From positions 15,210,931 through 15,274,930 of the forward strand of contig CM064670.1 in assembly GCA_032717465.1 (NCBI GenBank): a DNA stretch of 64,000 nucleotides, given 5' to 3'. The DNA is from Coenobita brevimanus. Taxonomy: Eukaryota > Arthropoda > Malacostraca > Decapoda > Coenobitidae. Numbering within the stretch: the first letter of the stretch is position 1; each line of letters begins with the position of its first letter. Shown here one piece after another: positions 11,342 through 23,868 of the stretch. Both the position numbers and the translations under genes were made by a program. The notes below the pieces were generated by a model that had not been told where the DNA came from, did not search any database, and saw only the letters and a program-made list of their open reading frames with translations.

Positions 11342-11467
11342 CTCCATGTTGCGGCAGCCAATGGATATATGAGAGTGGTGGAGTATCTGCTGAGCCAGAG
11401 TGTGCCGACGGAGGTGCGCGATCACGATGATTGGTCTCCCCTCCACGCTGCTGCATGCTGGGGTCAT
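11342..11467 (+). CDS. PPP1R16: PPP1R16-type PP1 regulatory subunit, ankyrin exon
   Basis: Forty-two codons in phase 0 on both sides: LHVAAANGYMRVVEYLLSQS, then a turn and WSPLHAAACWGH. This completes the GATP|LHVAAANG ankyrin repeat begun in the previous exon and enters the next one, joining perfectly across the 4.1-kb intron. The ankyrin consensus (TPLHxAAxxGxxxxVxxLL) is fully kept, so the exon is under selection. The acceptor is TTTTATGCAG at 11340-11341; the donor is CAT|GTGAGT. The LHVAAANG and W-PLHAAA-WG words are characteristic of the PPP1R16 ankyrins that contribute to PP1 binding. No lesion is seen. Confidence 0.93.
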
Positions 11468-11589
11468 GTGAGTAGACAAGTGCATACATACACATACCCT
11501 TTTTTCTGATTAAGCACACACATACACTTATTTTTAATGGATGGACTTACACTTGGTAATCCATTCCCTGAATCCTAGTAGCCCTCTTG

Positions 11590-11865
11590 AGTGCCACACG
11601 TCTTAACATATCATCACTTCAGCACTAGTATTCACCATCCTTATTGAATATATGCTAGGGCTGTCTTATGCAGGACTTGTTTAATGATACAGGCAGGGAT
11701 GTTTTTAGGATATGATATGTCTGTGGGTCTTGTGGAAGGTCCATAAAGTCTGTTTTAATAAAATTCAAAATATGAAACTGTTCCCAGCCCAAGCCTAGGA
11801 TTGAACTTTCATCTTTTTTTTTACAGCAAGCCAACTCAACCACTTGACCACTGCCTCTCCACTTG
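11590..11865 (-). mobile_element. SINE family C copy with tRNA-like A and B boxes
   Basis: On the minus strand a box A-like TGGTCAAGTGG and a box B-like GTTCAATCC are followed by a body with GGGAACAGTTT, CCTGCATAAGACAGCCCTAGCAT and ATTCA-TA-GGATGGTGAATACTAG blocks. The same body occurs at 48680-49005 and, truncated, at 43145-43270. It is tRNA-derived, probably of Ser/Leu type from the box spacing, which is a guess. Confidence 0.7.
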
Positions 11866-13506
11866 ACCCTCTAGATCTGGGCTCCTGTATTACTTTCTTT
11901 GAAGGTCCCATGTGTCAGAGGTCAGGGGTCCAAATGAAAAAGTTATATATGAGTGTAATAAAATGTATGTTTGAGAACTGACTTTGATTTGTTTCAGAAT
12001 GCATGTATAATTATTCTTATAAAACATAATGAAAGAGACACAAAAGATTTGGAATATTAGCTTCTGAAGTAAAATTAAAATTTTCTTTAACCCTTAAACC
12101 GCGGGCTTGTTTTGCTTTGCCTTGCGGCTCCCGTGGGCATATTCGCGCTCCGACAGACTCTCTAAAAATATTTGCCAAAAATCAGTTATTAGTCCTAGAA
12201 TATTTAAATCACATATGCTTATGGCACATACCTTCAGCTTTCTCCTGGGGTGTTTGTTGAGCCTTCGTCGAGTACCGTAGGACTTGTGGAGACCTCTGAA
12301 GTTGGGTAATGAAGTCTCCTCTTTACACTTCCCGACAACTCGTAATATGATTACCACAGCCTGATATTATCACAAGAAACACTATTCTATGATTCTCAAA
12401 TAGTTTGGAATCCATACTCCAAAAAAAAAAAAAACACTGTGAAAGCGATGAAAATTACGAGGGCGTATGACCATCCCACTTCCGATCGTTTGCTGCTGGT
12501 GGTATCATTTATTATTCATAAAAACACTCACAGTTTATATTTCTAGTACTATATAACATATATATCTACAGTTTTTATCCATAAGTTTCCTTCAGTAATA
12601 GTAGTTTATTGTCACTGTAGGGATTCAATTTCTTTCAGTAAAATACGTAGCATTCACTTTCTCGTCCTGTATACTAGCATTGAGAGTGAATGTCACTTTC
12701 ACCTTCACTCTCATAACTCATAGTATTCATACATGCTAGAGTGAACTTTCACTTTCATTACTCCTAGTATATATACTCGTATTCTTATAATACTACTCAT
12801 TTACATTTCTGTTTATGTTCTCTATTTTATTTACATTATTTACATTTCTATTTTATTTACACTGTGTTATGCACTGTCGCTTGAAGTAACTTATAAAACT
12901 ATTTTCCACTGTTCACTTATATTTACATTCATTGCTTTCACTTGCTGTTTACACATTATTTACACATTATTTACAATTCCACTTGCACTGTTTTACCCAA
13001 CAAAAAGATCATAGTCACTCTCTTTCAATTGTCAAACCTTTACCTCTTTCCACACGAGGTTTAGTAGGGGGTAAAGGTCACAGGGCCCTTTGCATGGGGC
13101 TAAAAAGCGGCGGAAATTAGCAGGAGCGAATCCGACATACTTCCACCTTGAAAGACAACAGTGAACTGATAGTGGTGGCCTCCTGCTGCCTGGCTAGGGT
13201 GAGTGCAATACTGCCAACTTCAGCCTTGTGAGACCTGCTAATATATAGCAATGAAATGATCGGCAGGAAACCAAGACAATACATAATAAATTAGGTAGTT
13301 CCAGGTGAATGTAAATATCACTTAGGCTTCTCCATTCCTTTCTTATATATAATTTTATTATGAAAATAGATTATACGGCATATTTCAAGGGGAAATAAAC
13401 AGCGAAAATTAGCGAACGAGTGCACGTGAAGTGTTGTCAGGTGATAATTAGCCAATTCTAGGTTTATGGCACTCTCACTTACCTTATTTCTTTCTTGTAT
13501 ATATTA

Positions 13507-15465
13507 CAGGTAACTCGCACGGAACACGTGGGTTTCGTTCCTGCCGTGCCGTGTTAGGTGCGAAATCGCGTATATTTAAACTACTCCGTATTTTGCTCCC
13601 TAGACCCCCCAAATGTGTTGTTTTGCTGTTATCTGTCACTGGTAATCACTAGAAAGCACTTTAAGTGGTTAGAAGGTTTATTTAATGTTATAACTCACAA
13701 ATACAGCACTCCAGAGCAAAACTTCAACACACAAATACTGTACATAAACACAAGGAAACATTCCGACGCCAATCACAGGTAATCATATAAAACAGGTTAA
13801 CTGGTACCAGTGCTTTAACTTACAAGTACATACCAGAACAGTACATATTTAACTTAGAAGTGCAGTACTGTGATATCGAATGATTTCAGTACATAATGTT
13901 AGGAATGGCTGAAAAAAAAAAAAAAATGTTATGAATACATTTTCACCTTTTTGATATATATTTATGGTAGTTTCGAGTTATTTTTTACGTTATCGTTGTG
14001 CCCATGCTTGGAAAAGGGAGCGAAAGAGTTGAATTTTCAGTCCTAAATGAGAAAACTGCACGTCCTCCAAGGCTAGACTCTGCCACGGGAGAATAAAGTG
14101 GAGGGTCAGTCCGATCAGCAATAAGGAAGTTGTGTCACAACTTCCAGCTCCCACACCACGAGAATGGCTAAAAATAGAATCGTAATGCAGTTTCAGAACT
14201 AACAATAAGTCTAATTATTACGAATACAGATACAAAGCAGAAATAAATACTGTACGTTTACAGACGGGGAAAACGTACTTCTTCCGTCATAACATGTTCA
14301 TCTTTCTCTATCATTTTACGTTCATCTTTATCATTTTACCTTGTTATTTTCGCAATATATATTGCTGTCTCGTAAACAGGGTGGTTGTTTGTGTTTTGCA
14401 AGGGAGGAAAAAGATTGTATTTTCTGTCTGGATCGAGATAATGGGTGTACCTATGCATGGTTAGGCATGGCCACGAGCGAAAAAATCGTACATCCACTCA
14501 TCACGATAGCAGGTGGTGAACTGAAGTGACAGATGATACATGAGAGGGTGAAGTCAAGGTCAGTCTCATGTCCCAGATTTTCGTTCACTTCCCGAAAGTT
14601 TATTCACAGTTTTCTACAAGTTGCATTGCATCAAATGATCCAAACCATTACAGCAAACCTGAGCAAATAGGTAAAGATACCAAGACAAAAATGTATTTTT
14701 CTTTTATTATAAGTCTTTAACGAACAAACTAAAAAGGCAATATTCTGACGCCGATCATGGGTAATCATATAAATCAGGTTAACTGGTTACAAGGCTTTAT
14801 TTAATGCTTTAATTGCTTACAAGTACATACCAGAACAGGAAATATTTAACTTACAAATACAGTACTGTAGAAAAGCAGTACAGTAAGAGTTTAACGAACA
14901 AACAAAAAAGGCAATATTCCGACGCCGATCATAGGTAATCATATAATTCGGGTTAACTGGTTACAAGGCTTTATTTAATGATTTAACTTTATTTAAGTGC
15001 TTACAAGTACAGTACATACGAGAACAGTAAATATTTAACTTACAAATACTGTACAGTATTGTGGAAAAAACGAACAAATAAAAAAAGCAATATTCTGACG
15101 CCTATCAGGTAAACTGGTTATAAGACTTTATTTCTTGCTTTAACGTTATTTAATAGTACTTTAAGTTGCACATAAACTTACCAGAACAGTACAGTACTGT
15201 AAATATTTAACTTACAAATACTGTGCTACTGTACTCGGGAATGTCTCACTCACTGAATAATTTCCGGCCTAGATCGTCACGTAATCAAAACAAACCGCGC
15301 GCTGCGGTGACGTTCGAGGATTTGATCTTTCAAAGGCCTCTCCTGCGTTAATTTGTAGTTTTCATAATGTTTTTTTAATCTTACGTTGTCTTATATGTAT
15401 CCCAGCCCTTACCGTGTATAATTGCGAGCGCGTTCCGTGAGATCGTGTTCCGTGTGAGTTACCTG
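13507..15465. mobile_element. TA-flanked terminal-inverted-repeat element nested in the piggyBac-like one
   Basis: The left end is CAGGTAACTCGCACGGAACA after TA. The right end, inverted, reads CAGGTAACTCACACGGAACA and is followed by TA. The roughly 23-bp repeats differ by one base. CAG termini plus a TA duplication fit the Tc1/mariner/pogo superfamily. No transposase reading frame is visible; much of the interior is a tandem array. Confidence 0.75.
13660..15240. repeat. Internal repeats of about 172 bp within the TIR element
   Basis: Units near 14715, 14888 and 15065 follow each other directly. Each contains AACGAACAAA, GCAATATTC-GACGCC, AGGTTAACTGGTTA, TACCAGAACAG and TATTTAACTTACAAATAC. 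A diverged unit at about 13670-13860 stands apart. The units carry many TACAGTA words. Confidence 0.8.
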
Positions 15466-15828
15466 TATTTGGTATAAGAATAGGGCATAGGGCTTATTTC
15501 AATGGATGAAATCAGTGAAAAATTCCAGGGAAGATTTACTTAGCATAGCATGGCCGGGCAGGGGAGAGGATAGGGTAATGGAGGGGAGGTAGGGAGGGGA
15601 GTCAAAAATGGGGAGAAATGGCTAAATTGTCAACAATGGATGGGAGTACAGATGAGATTAGGAGTGCTGACTTGTGTTGGACATTGGCAGTACTGATAGA
15701 TGATACAAGCCACCACTTGAAAGCCCAGGTGAATTCAAAATAACACAGAATCACAAAAGTGACGCCCCGCGGTATGATCCCTTGCTCCCAAGCGTCATGA
15801 AAGTGACGCCTCGCGGTTAAGGGGTTAA

Positions 15829-17690
15829 GGTAGATATACTCCTTTCCCGTCAGTAAAGTGAATATGTGGTTAATCATGTCATGCAGACCCAGTCACTAGA
15901 CTGCCACCAGCTCCATCTCCATCCCATCAGGGAGGGAGAGAGTTCAATGGCCCAAATCACCATTACTCTCATGCTGTTATGTAGTGAAGGTAAAAGTGAT
16001 TTGGACCTTTGAATTCCCTCCCTCCCTTCCTCCCTCCTTAAACTACTTCACCAGTGCTGTACACTGTCCACTTGTAGCCAGTGTAACACTTGTCACTGTC
16101 CCTCTGTCAGTCCACCATTTAAGCAGCCTAATGACAAAAATCTTTGGGTACTTGTAGTGATGCTTACTGCACAGGCTTCCAGTATTCTCGTGGCTGAAAA
16201 TGCTGTTCTCAGGTTACCAGTGTTAAATTCTAACCAGATCACAGGGCTACCATGTCTTATTAATGAAACATTAATTTGAGCAATGTGAGCACCTGGAGTT
16301 GCCAGAATCATTAATGGCTCACTTATTCAGTTGTGTCCCTAGTGTGCTTCATAAACATGAAGTGAACAGCTTGATATTTTTCATGTCGTGGATTCTTGAA
16401 AGAAAATTGTGTATACAGTAATACACATGTCGTAAGTTAAAACAGTAGCTAAACATCATGTAAGTAGATAACTTTATGAAATTCTACTAATTCGAGTTGT
16501 ACTGTGAAGGATATCGAATTCCATAAATAATAATATTACATTTTTGACCAAGTTAATGTACCCTCAGTAAGAGTACTCACTGGGGTCCACACCACAGCTC
16601 ATCGTGGTCTGGAATAGGACCGTGGTATAGCTACCATTTAAGTACCTTTGCTCTAGATCCTTGGATTTAGTACCTGTGACCCTTGCTTTTATATATTTTT
16701 CCTTTGAGGAATATATTTTGTGCCGCATGTTTAAATCCCATCACATGAATCCACGCACTCAAAAGATGAGACATTTATTATTCCACTTTGATGAAAAAAT
16801 AAGAAAATTACAAGTTCATTCATAGTTCAGAAAATCATGAGTCAAAAAAAAAAAAAAAATGCTAAGAGTCCCTCAGTCAATTACCGGTATAAATCATCCT
16901 GTAATTCTGCCTGTTGTGGTTCTAATTTGCCTTGTTTATAAGCTGTTGTGATCCAGAAATGTGTTCCCCTTTTTCCCGACACTACTTTAGGAGCCCAAGA
17001 CTAGGCTGTTCATCTCTGATACTTGTCCTTGCCTTGGAAATGCCCAGCAGGAGATGTGCAGAGTTTTAAGGTGAGGATGATCAGTGGCATTTGTCTAGCT
17101 GTGTTGAATACCTTACCATTACCACACATGCTTTCCATTATCCTTTGTCACTTTTTTTCTCTCCTCTCTGCACGAACAGTACTGATGTACAGTTGGCCAC
17201 AGGTAACTGTACGCATATTGAATATCCCATTCCCAAACTTTGTCGGACATGTGATGACACTCAATGATGACACTCTTCCCCAACTCTCCCTTAACCTCCT
17301 ACCTTCATTTCTGCCAGTTATTCATGCCCATCCCAATCCAAATATTGTAGGGGTAAATGCTTGTGCACTGATAACAGTGAAGAATGGAGAACATTATGTA
17401 GCACATGTCCATTGGTGCATTAATGATGTACAGACAGGGATTTAATACAGGATATGAACCCAATGCTTGATGGCTAGTTAGAATGTTTCAGAGTGTTTGA
17501 GTAGCCAAATGAAATTGGAGCTTTCAAACAAAATCAAGGTACCATACAATGTTCAGACTTGTTGCCTCTGTCCCTTGCAGACTTTTGGAAGTATCTCATA
17601 CAATTGCCTACTTCATTCAAATCTTCCGTATGATGAATACTTCGCTAATTGTACATCAGTGCAAAATATGAAGCATTGTTAAGAGGAGAA
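15829..17690. other. Intron 2, unannotated part
   Basis: I see nothing with a recognised family here apart from a 16-bp A run near 16844. A frame at 17023-17445 has no domain and no conserved splice context. Confidence 0.4.
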
Positions 17691-19905
17691 TATAAGAGTT
17701 CGGATGAAACAACATCGAAATGAAGGGATAACCTCCGGCCACAACCTTATCACCTTAACCTGTCCTATTGCTCTGGTACGACCTGTGGATCCTCCAAAGA
17801 AACATCGGTTGTGGTACTTTGGAGCTGCTGATTGGGAGGTTCTCAGAGAATACTTCTTTAATTTTCCCTGGAATTATTATTGCTTCCATGGCCGAGAGCC
17901 ATCTGAGTGTGCCATGCGCATTATGGAGGTTATTCTCTCGGGCATGGAAGCATACATTCCTTCCTTATATCCTTTGACTAATGCAAAGAAGCCTTGGCTT
18001 AATCAAGCTTGTTGTAATGCTGTCCACAACAAGGAGAAGGCCAACAGTAGGTACTGGAGCCAACCCAACCCTGAATCTCATGTTTTTTTGTTTCTGCTTG
18101 AATCGTGCTAAGTCTGTTCTTCGCTCTAATGAAAATAATTTCAGTCATATTAATTGCCCTGAACTCTCCAACATGGAATTCTTCGTACTCCATCTGGCAC
18201 CTGACAAAAAACTTTTCTAACAACTTTACCTCCTCATCCTTCCCTCCTCTTTTCCACACTGATGGCTTTGTAGCTATTTCTTCTACTGATAAAGCAGATC
18301 TCTTTGCTCAGACTTTCTCCTCCAATTCCACCTTAGATGATTCTGATGCTGTTCCTCCATCACTTCTCCTCTGTGACTTCCTCATGGCTGACATTAAAGT
18401 TTCTTCAACTGATGTATTTTCTGCCATCACTGACCTCAATACTAACAAGACATGTGGGCCTGATGAGGTCCCTTTTGTTGTTCTCAAGAACTGTGCTTCT
18501 TTGCTTACACTCTGCCTGGGTAAACTTTTGCCTTTGTCTATCAACTTGTACTTTTCCCTCTTTCAGGAAGTTTGCTCTCATTCAGCCTGTCCCAAAGAAG
18601 GATGACCATTCCCAACCCTTTAACTCTCGCCCAATTGCTTTAACATCCAGTGTCTCAAAAGTTTTCGAGTCTATTCATAACAGAAAAATTTTAAAGCATC
18701 TTTCCTATATCAACCTTCTTTCTGATCGTCAATATGGGTTCCGTCAGGGGTGCTCCACAGGTCATTTTCTCACCTATCTTTCAGACTTCTGGCCATCCTC
18801 CTTTTGGGACTTTGGTGAAAGCTTTGCCATTGCACATGACATCACAAAGGCTTTCGATCAAGTCTGGCATAAAACTTTTATTTCCAAACTACCCTCGTAT
18901 GGTTTCTATCCTTCTGTCTGTGCCCTCGTCTATAGCTTCCTTTCTAGTTGTTCTATAGCTGCTATTGTAGACAGCCACTGTTCTTCTAGATTTGTCGGTA
19001 GTGGTGTTCCTTAGGGTCCTGTTCTATCACCAACTCTCTTCCTTTTATTCATCAATGACCTAAGTTCTACATCTAACTCTATTCACTCATACACTGATGA
19101 TTCCACCCTTCACCTTTCCATTCTCTTCCCGCAGCGTCCATCTCAGCATTTATTTCAACAAACAAGGGATGAGGCTATGATACACCTAATGTCTGACTTG
19201 GCTTGTATCTCTGACTGGGGTAAACGTAATCTTGTCGTTTTTAATGCATCAAAAACTCAGTTCTTACACCTATCAGCCCGTCAGAATCTTCCACTTGAGT
19301 ACCCACTAATGTTTAATAGTATCCATCTCACTCCTGCATCATCTTTAATTATACTTTGGGTTTCATTCTCTTGGGATTTATCTTGGAAAGATCTTGTTGC
19401 CTCTCTTGTAAAATCTGCTTCCAAGAGATTAGGTGTGCTAAGCCAACTCTGTACCTTCTTTACCCCTGCACAGCTGTTGACTTTATACATGGGTTTTACT
19501 CGCCTATATGTGGAGTTCAACTCTCATGTGTGAGGAGGGTCCCCACATACAGCTCTTCTCAACAAGGTGGAGTCAAAGGCTTTTCATCTCATTAACTCTC
19601 CTCTCTTCAACCTCTGTCTCTTCACTGTTGCATCTTTGTCTCTTCTGTTGCTACTTCATTGGTCACGCTCCTCTGAACTATCTGCTTGCATCCTTCCACC
19701 ACAATGACGGGCATGTACCTTCTAGCAACAAACTGTCGTCCTTTTTCTGTCCAACTCTCTAATGCAAGAGATAACTGTTACTCCCAGTCATTTATTTATG
19801 CAACAGGTCAACTCTGGAACTGTCTCCCACTGCCTGTATTTCCTATTTCCTGTGATCTCCGCTCTTTCAAATGCAGTGTGTCCAGTGTCCAGGCATCTTG
19901 AAATG
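17690..19905 (+). pseudogene. LINE family D (Jockey/CR1-group-like) endonuclease-RT remnant, sense strand
   Basis: It starts inside the endonuclease: SGHNLITLTCPI matches the usual SDHNLI box with the catalytic Asp changed to Gly. It continues with a linker (DPPKKHRLW, DWEVLREYF, YIPSLYPL) and RT: TCGPDEVPFVVLKNCA, PKKDDHSQPFNSRPIALTS, YGFRQGCSTGHFL, AIAHDITKAFDQVWH, then a stop where GVPQG is expected (GVP then TAG). After that come VLSPTLFLLFIND and SYTDDSTLH in place of the YADD box. Frames change near 18110, 18560 and 19510. It is 5'-truncated and lies in the same direction as the host gene, inside the 17-kb intron 2. Confidence 0.85.
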
Positions 19906-20150
19906 AATGGATCTTGAATTTTGCTCTCTGTTGTACTGTTTTTGTTTTTTTCTTGGAAGGAAGATTTTGCAGGCTTTGCCTTTGGTTCCTTCTTTCTTGC
20001 ATAAAAAATGAATAAAAATGTAGCTAGAGGGAGGAGTATCTTGATTGCCTGCATCCTACTGAGCAGTGCAACCTGTGTGTTAAAACTACGATAAGTTCTG
20101 TGAACAGACCATTGCCCGAGTGAATTTACACTTTGGAAGTGTGTATGTGT

Positions 20151-20175
20151 GAGAGAGAGAGAGAGAGAGAGAGAG
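20151..20175. repeat. (GA)n microsatellite
   Basis: About twelve GA units; no other notable feature. Confidence 0.9.
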
Positions 20176-20244
20176 CATTTGAACTCATACTTCAAGTTAG
20201 TAACAAACTATAATAAGCAAATAAATGGCTGTTTAAATGGAAGG

Positions 20245-21010
20245 ATAGTTAAATGTTTATCTGTCTTTTGCTCAATGCTTTAATCCTGTGAGGGGTGGAC
20301 ACTTCATGTCACCCTGCCATGTGCCATCTGGCGGCCCTTTCTGCAACTGACACACACCTTTCATGTGTATCACTCCATCCCAACCATCCATCATATCCTT
20401 GGTCTCACTTTTCCCCTCCCCTCTTCGTTTCAGTCACTGTCTCCTACAGTGTTGTCAGGTTCATTTTCCATCCCCATCAAATGGCCATAGTATCTCTTGA
20501 GTATTTCTGCTAATGCTTTCTTGCACATCAGCATCAACACCGCAGTGCTCCTTCACATCCTTATTTGTCTGTCTTTCTCTCTGTGCAACTCCACATGCTC
20601 TTCTCAGATAGGCTAACTTATATCCACTGCTTCCACTCTGGACTTGTGTCCTTCCAGCAGGGTCCAAGCTTCACTTCCATATCAGAATGTTGTAGTGGGG
20701 ATCACAATACTGTTGTGCAGAAACTTTTCATTTTTTACTTCTTAGTTCACTTCTTTATTCCCTGTTACTGGTGTCAGTGAACCAGGAGCCTGCTCTGCCC
20801 CTTCATGCACTCTATCCTTTTATCATCCATCCATACTCATCACACTACGTAAATATTTGAAGGCACTCACATTCTCCATTTCTTGACCATCCAGTCTGAC
20901 TGTGCACTCCATGACTTAATTTATCTAAAAAAACATAATTTTATTCTTATTCCCAGTCTCTTTTAAGTTTCATTCACTTCCAGTCTCATTCACCAAGCCA
21001 TGCAACTCCT
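20245..21010 (-). mobile_element. Strongly decayed RTE-like LINE 3' end
   Basis: The minus strand keeps LAYLRRACGVAQRERQTNKD and KEHCGVDADV, which align with the YLRGACGVTWRDRLTNED and ERCGVDVDV region of the RTE copies. The 3' region keeps CCTGTGAGGGGTGG in place of the terminal CCCGTTTGGGGTGG motif. It is much more diverged than the other copies, indicating long residence of the family. Confidence 0.7.
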
Positions 21011-23247
21011 ATTCATCTGTACTTAATGTATGCGTCTATGGTGAAATGTACAGATGAAAGAAACATCATCCATTAAAGAATAAAGTGCTAGGAGTAGTAT
21101 GTGATAGAAACATGAGAGGGCAATCGGTGGTTATCATACAACTGGAAATGCAGGGTCAGTGTTATCAGGTAAAATTTGAGACAGTGAGATCATATTTGTG
21201 TTCAGTGCGTGTGGCCAGTAGTCAAGGTCCAACTCTTTACTGTTACCCCTTTGTAAGGTCCTGAATTGGTTTTTTTTCTTTTACTACTTTATCGTCTGTG
21301 TCATTTCACCACCACAAAGTACTATATTGAGGTGGTCACTTTGTCCTTGCACAGAGATTGTGTTTTGCTTCTAGAATGCAGCATTTTGATATTTCCCACC
21401 AACACTGTCATTTGGAGTCTCTCACAATGTCCAGATCATCTCATCATCATATGGATTCTTAATATTCCAAGTCCCCAACTTTCACACACTTCATGGGATA
21501 TACACCATTTTCATTTTGCTGCATTCCCTCTGTATCATGTTACACAGAAGCAGCTTGTGCTGTGGGATACATTCTTGCCACCAGTTACTTTCATATCTTT
21601 GAGAGACTTCCATTAAGCTTTCTTGACGAGGAAATAAGCATTTTGATTTGTAAGCATCTGATTCCTCTATAATCAGTTCCCTGGCACTCATTCATCTTGT
21701 TGTCCTTGACTGATGTACTTCAACTTTTACACTGTTCTCAGTCCATCATTTCTGCTCTTGTTTCCCAGATCCCCTAGCACCCCCTCATACCCAGGGGCTT
21801 GTTGCCTTTAAATATTAATGAAATGAGAGTGCAGTGGTGCTCCTGCTACCTGGGTGGAGTGACAAGGGAACACGGTTGACTGCACGGGACAACCCTGCTG
21901 TGGCAGTTGCTTGCCTGTAGTTGATGGATCTGGTGGCCAGGCAGACTGGGATTGATCAACACCAAAAAGCAACTTAAATATACATTCAGATGACCACCCA
22001 GCACCATGATCTTTTTTATTGGTGCCCAGTTTGGACACCACAAGTAATAGTACATATTAAAGCCTATCCTTCACCTTCTCCCATATCTCAACCTGTGGGA
22101 CATATGCTGATAAAACTAATAGGATGATGAATATCACACATGGTCATTATAATGCAAGATGTAGTTTTACATCCACTCTCCTACACTTGAACAATTATCT
22201 ACCCGTTGGATTTTAACCAGAATTTGTATAGTGTCTCACCCGTTCTTGGCTCCTCACCTGACCAGGAAGACTAATGCTTGTCAGGCTTGACTATTATACA
22301 CCTAGCTGATCCCCCCTTCCACTTTGTCCTATGCATGAATTACTCATAATTTATCTTTCTCAAGAGTAACTTCGCTAGTCTCCCCTCCCTGCCCCTATTG
22401 TCCTCACATGAAGGCTGGCCAGCCTGAACATGAGAACAATTCCTTCCTTAGTTGCTTTGGTCTGTTAGGTTTTGTTAAGGCAGTATTAGTTACCTTATTG
22501 TTAAAATGGTGCTGTCAGATCTCAGCCACCCAGCCTCACCCATCCACCATTGCAAGGCAAGGCCGCTTCTTTTGGAGCCCTGTGATTGTTGCCACATGCT
22601 GGACCAGTGACTTTGAGACAGTAATCCAAATGAAGCTTGGTCTTTCAGCTGACACAACTTTATTAATTCATTAAAATAAATAATTTATATGGAATCTTTT
22701 CCAAGTTGCTTCTGTGGAGTTGAGGCCACTGGTGGTAATAGCAACGTGGTAGAATTTACCTGTCCTGTACCCTCCAGCTCAGGCCTCATGCCAGTCCCAT
22801 GGAGCAGCATGTTTTGTCTGGAAACCACAGTGTAACCCTGCCATCAGTGGCCTGAGCAACCATTAGGCATGAATCAGTTTTTTTTTTTGTTTTTCTTTTT
22901 TTTTTTTGTGGCTTGAAAAACGACTTTAGCCCTTTGTTAGAAGGAAAAGATATCAGAGATGTGTGTGTACTATGTATGATAGCATGAGTTCTAGTTGCTT
23001 GGAATATGTGTACAGTGTTTATGGTTTGGTACCTTGCCCCTTGCCCATGAATGAAATCTTGTCATAGCTTCATTATCCACAAAAAAGTAGAGGCCACCTG
23101 GGCTATAAGTAAAAATATTAAGAGACCCTCTATACTGAAATAAAGGGTACATTTATCCCCTATATTTTGTCGACACTCCATTAGCTTAAATGACCATTAT
23201 ATGATGTGGCATGGATTTTACTTGGTCCGGTACTGTAGACTCATTAG
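21011..23247. other. Intron 2, unannotated part with one dispersed repeat
   Basis: At about 21826-21965 a segment (GTGGCAGTTGCTTGCC, TAGTTGATGGATCTGG, CCAGGCAGACTG) resembles 49968-50045. The rest has a T-rich tract near 22880-22910 and no recognised family. Confidence 0.4.
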
Positions 23248-23868
23248 ATATATCTATCTATTGCCGGACACCTTAATCCCGTAAGGGTTGGCCGCAAACA
23301 AATCGCCTCTATGTCGCCCTGTCCCTCGCCGTTTCACTGCCATGCTCCCAGCTCTCACCCCCCTCTCTCATATACCTCTCCACTTCATCCCTCCATCTCA
23401 TCCTTGGCCTCCCCCTCCCTCTCTCCCCCTCCACCTCTCTCACATAAACTCTCCTCATCAGTCTCTCACTCTCCATCCTCTCCAAATGGCCAAACCACCT
23501 CAGTGTGTTTCTCCTAACGCTTCCTGTCACAGCCTCATCCACACCACAATGCTCCTTCACTTCCTCATTTGTCAGTCTGTCTCTCCATGTAACTCCACAT
23601 GCTCCTCTCAAATAACTTATTTCCACAGCTCTCACTCTTGACTTGTGTCCCTCCAACAAGGTTCAAGCTTCACTTCCATACATTAGAGTTGGTATCACAA
23701 TATTGTCATGTAGTAACTTTTTCACTTCCATGCTCACTTCCCTTTCTTATCACTGCTCTCAAGGAACTAGCAGCCTTTCCTCCTTGTTGTACCCTTTCAA
23801 GCACTGCACCCTCTAAACTTCCATCTCTACTCATCACACTACCCAAGTGCTTAAATGCACTTACATTT
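23248..23868 (-). mobile_element. RTE-like LINE copy (minus), 3' part, split by the next element
   Basis: The 3' tail (TATCTATC) and GGACACC motif begin at 23248. Minus-strand frames give LEGHKSRVRAVEISYLRGACG, RWFGHLERMESERL and AFKHLGSVMSRDGSLEGAV. Similarity stops abruptly at 23868 and resumes at 25243 with the codons expected about 18 bp further on, so both parts are one copy interrupted by an insertion. Confidence 0.85.

Larger units (their letters stand above)
12087..15828. mobile_element. piggyBac-like TTAA-flanked non-autonomous element (host of a nested element)
   Basis: TTAA (12087-12090) precedes CCCTTAAACCGCGGGC. At the other end the inverted sequence CCCCTTAACCGCGAGGC ends at 15824 before TTAA (15825-15828). 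TTAA target duplications with CCC-starting short inverted repeats are the signature of piggyBac elements. A second subterminal copy of the motif (GTGACGCCCCGCGGT at about 15761) precedes the terminal one. No transposase frame is found, so it would move only with help from elsewhere. Removing the nested 13507-15465 element leaves about 1.8 kb. Confidence 0.6.
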
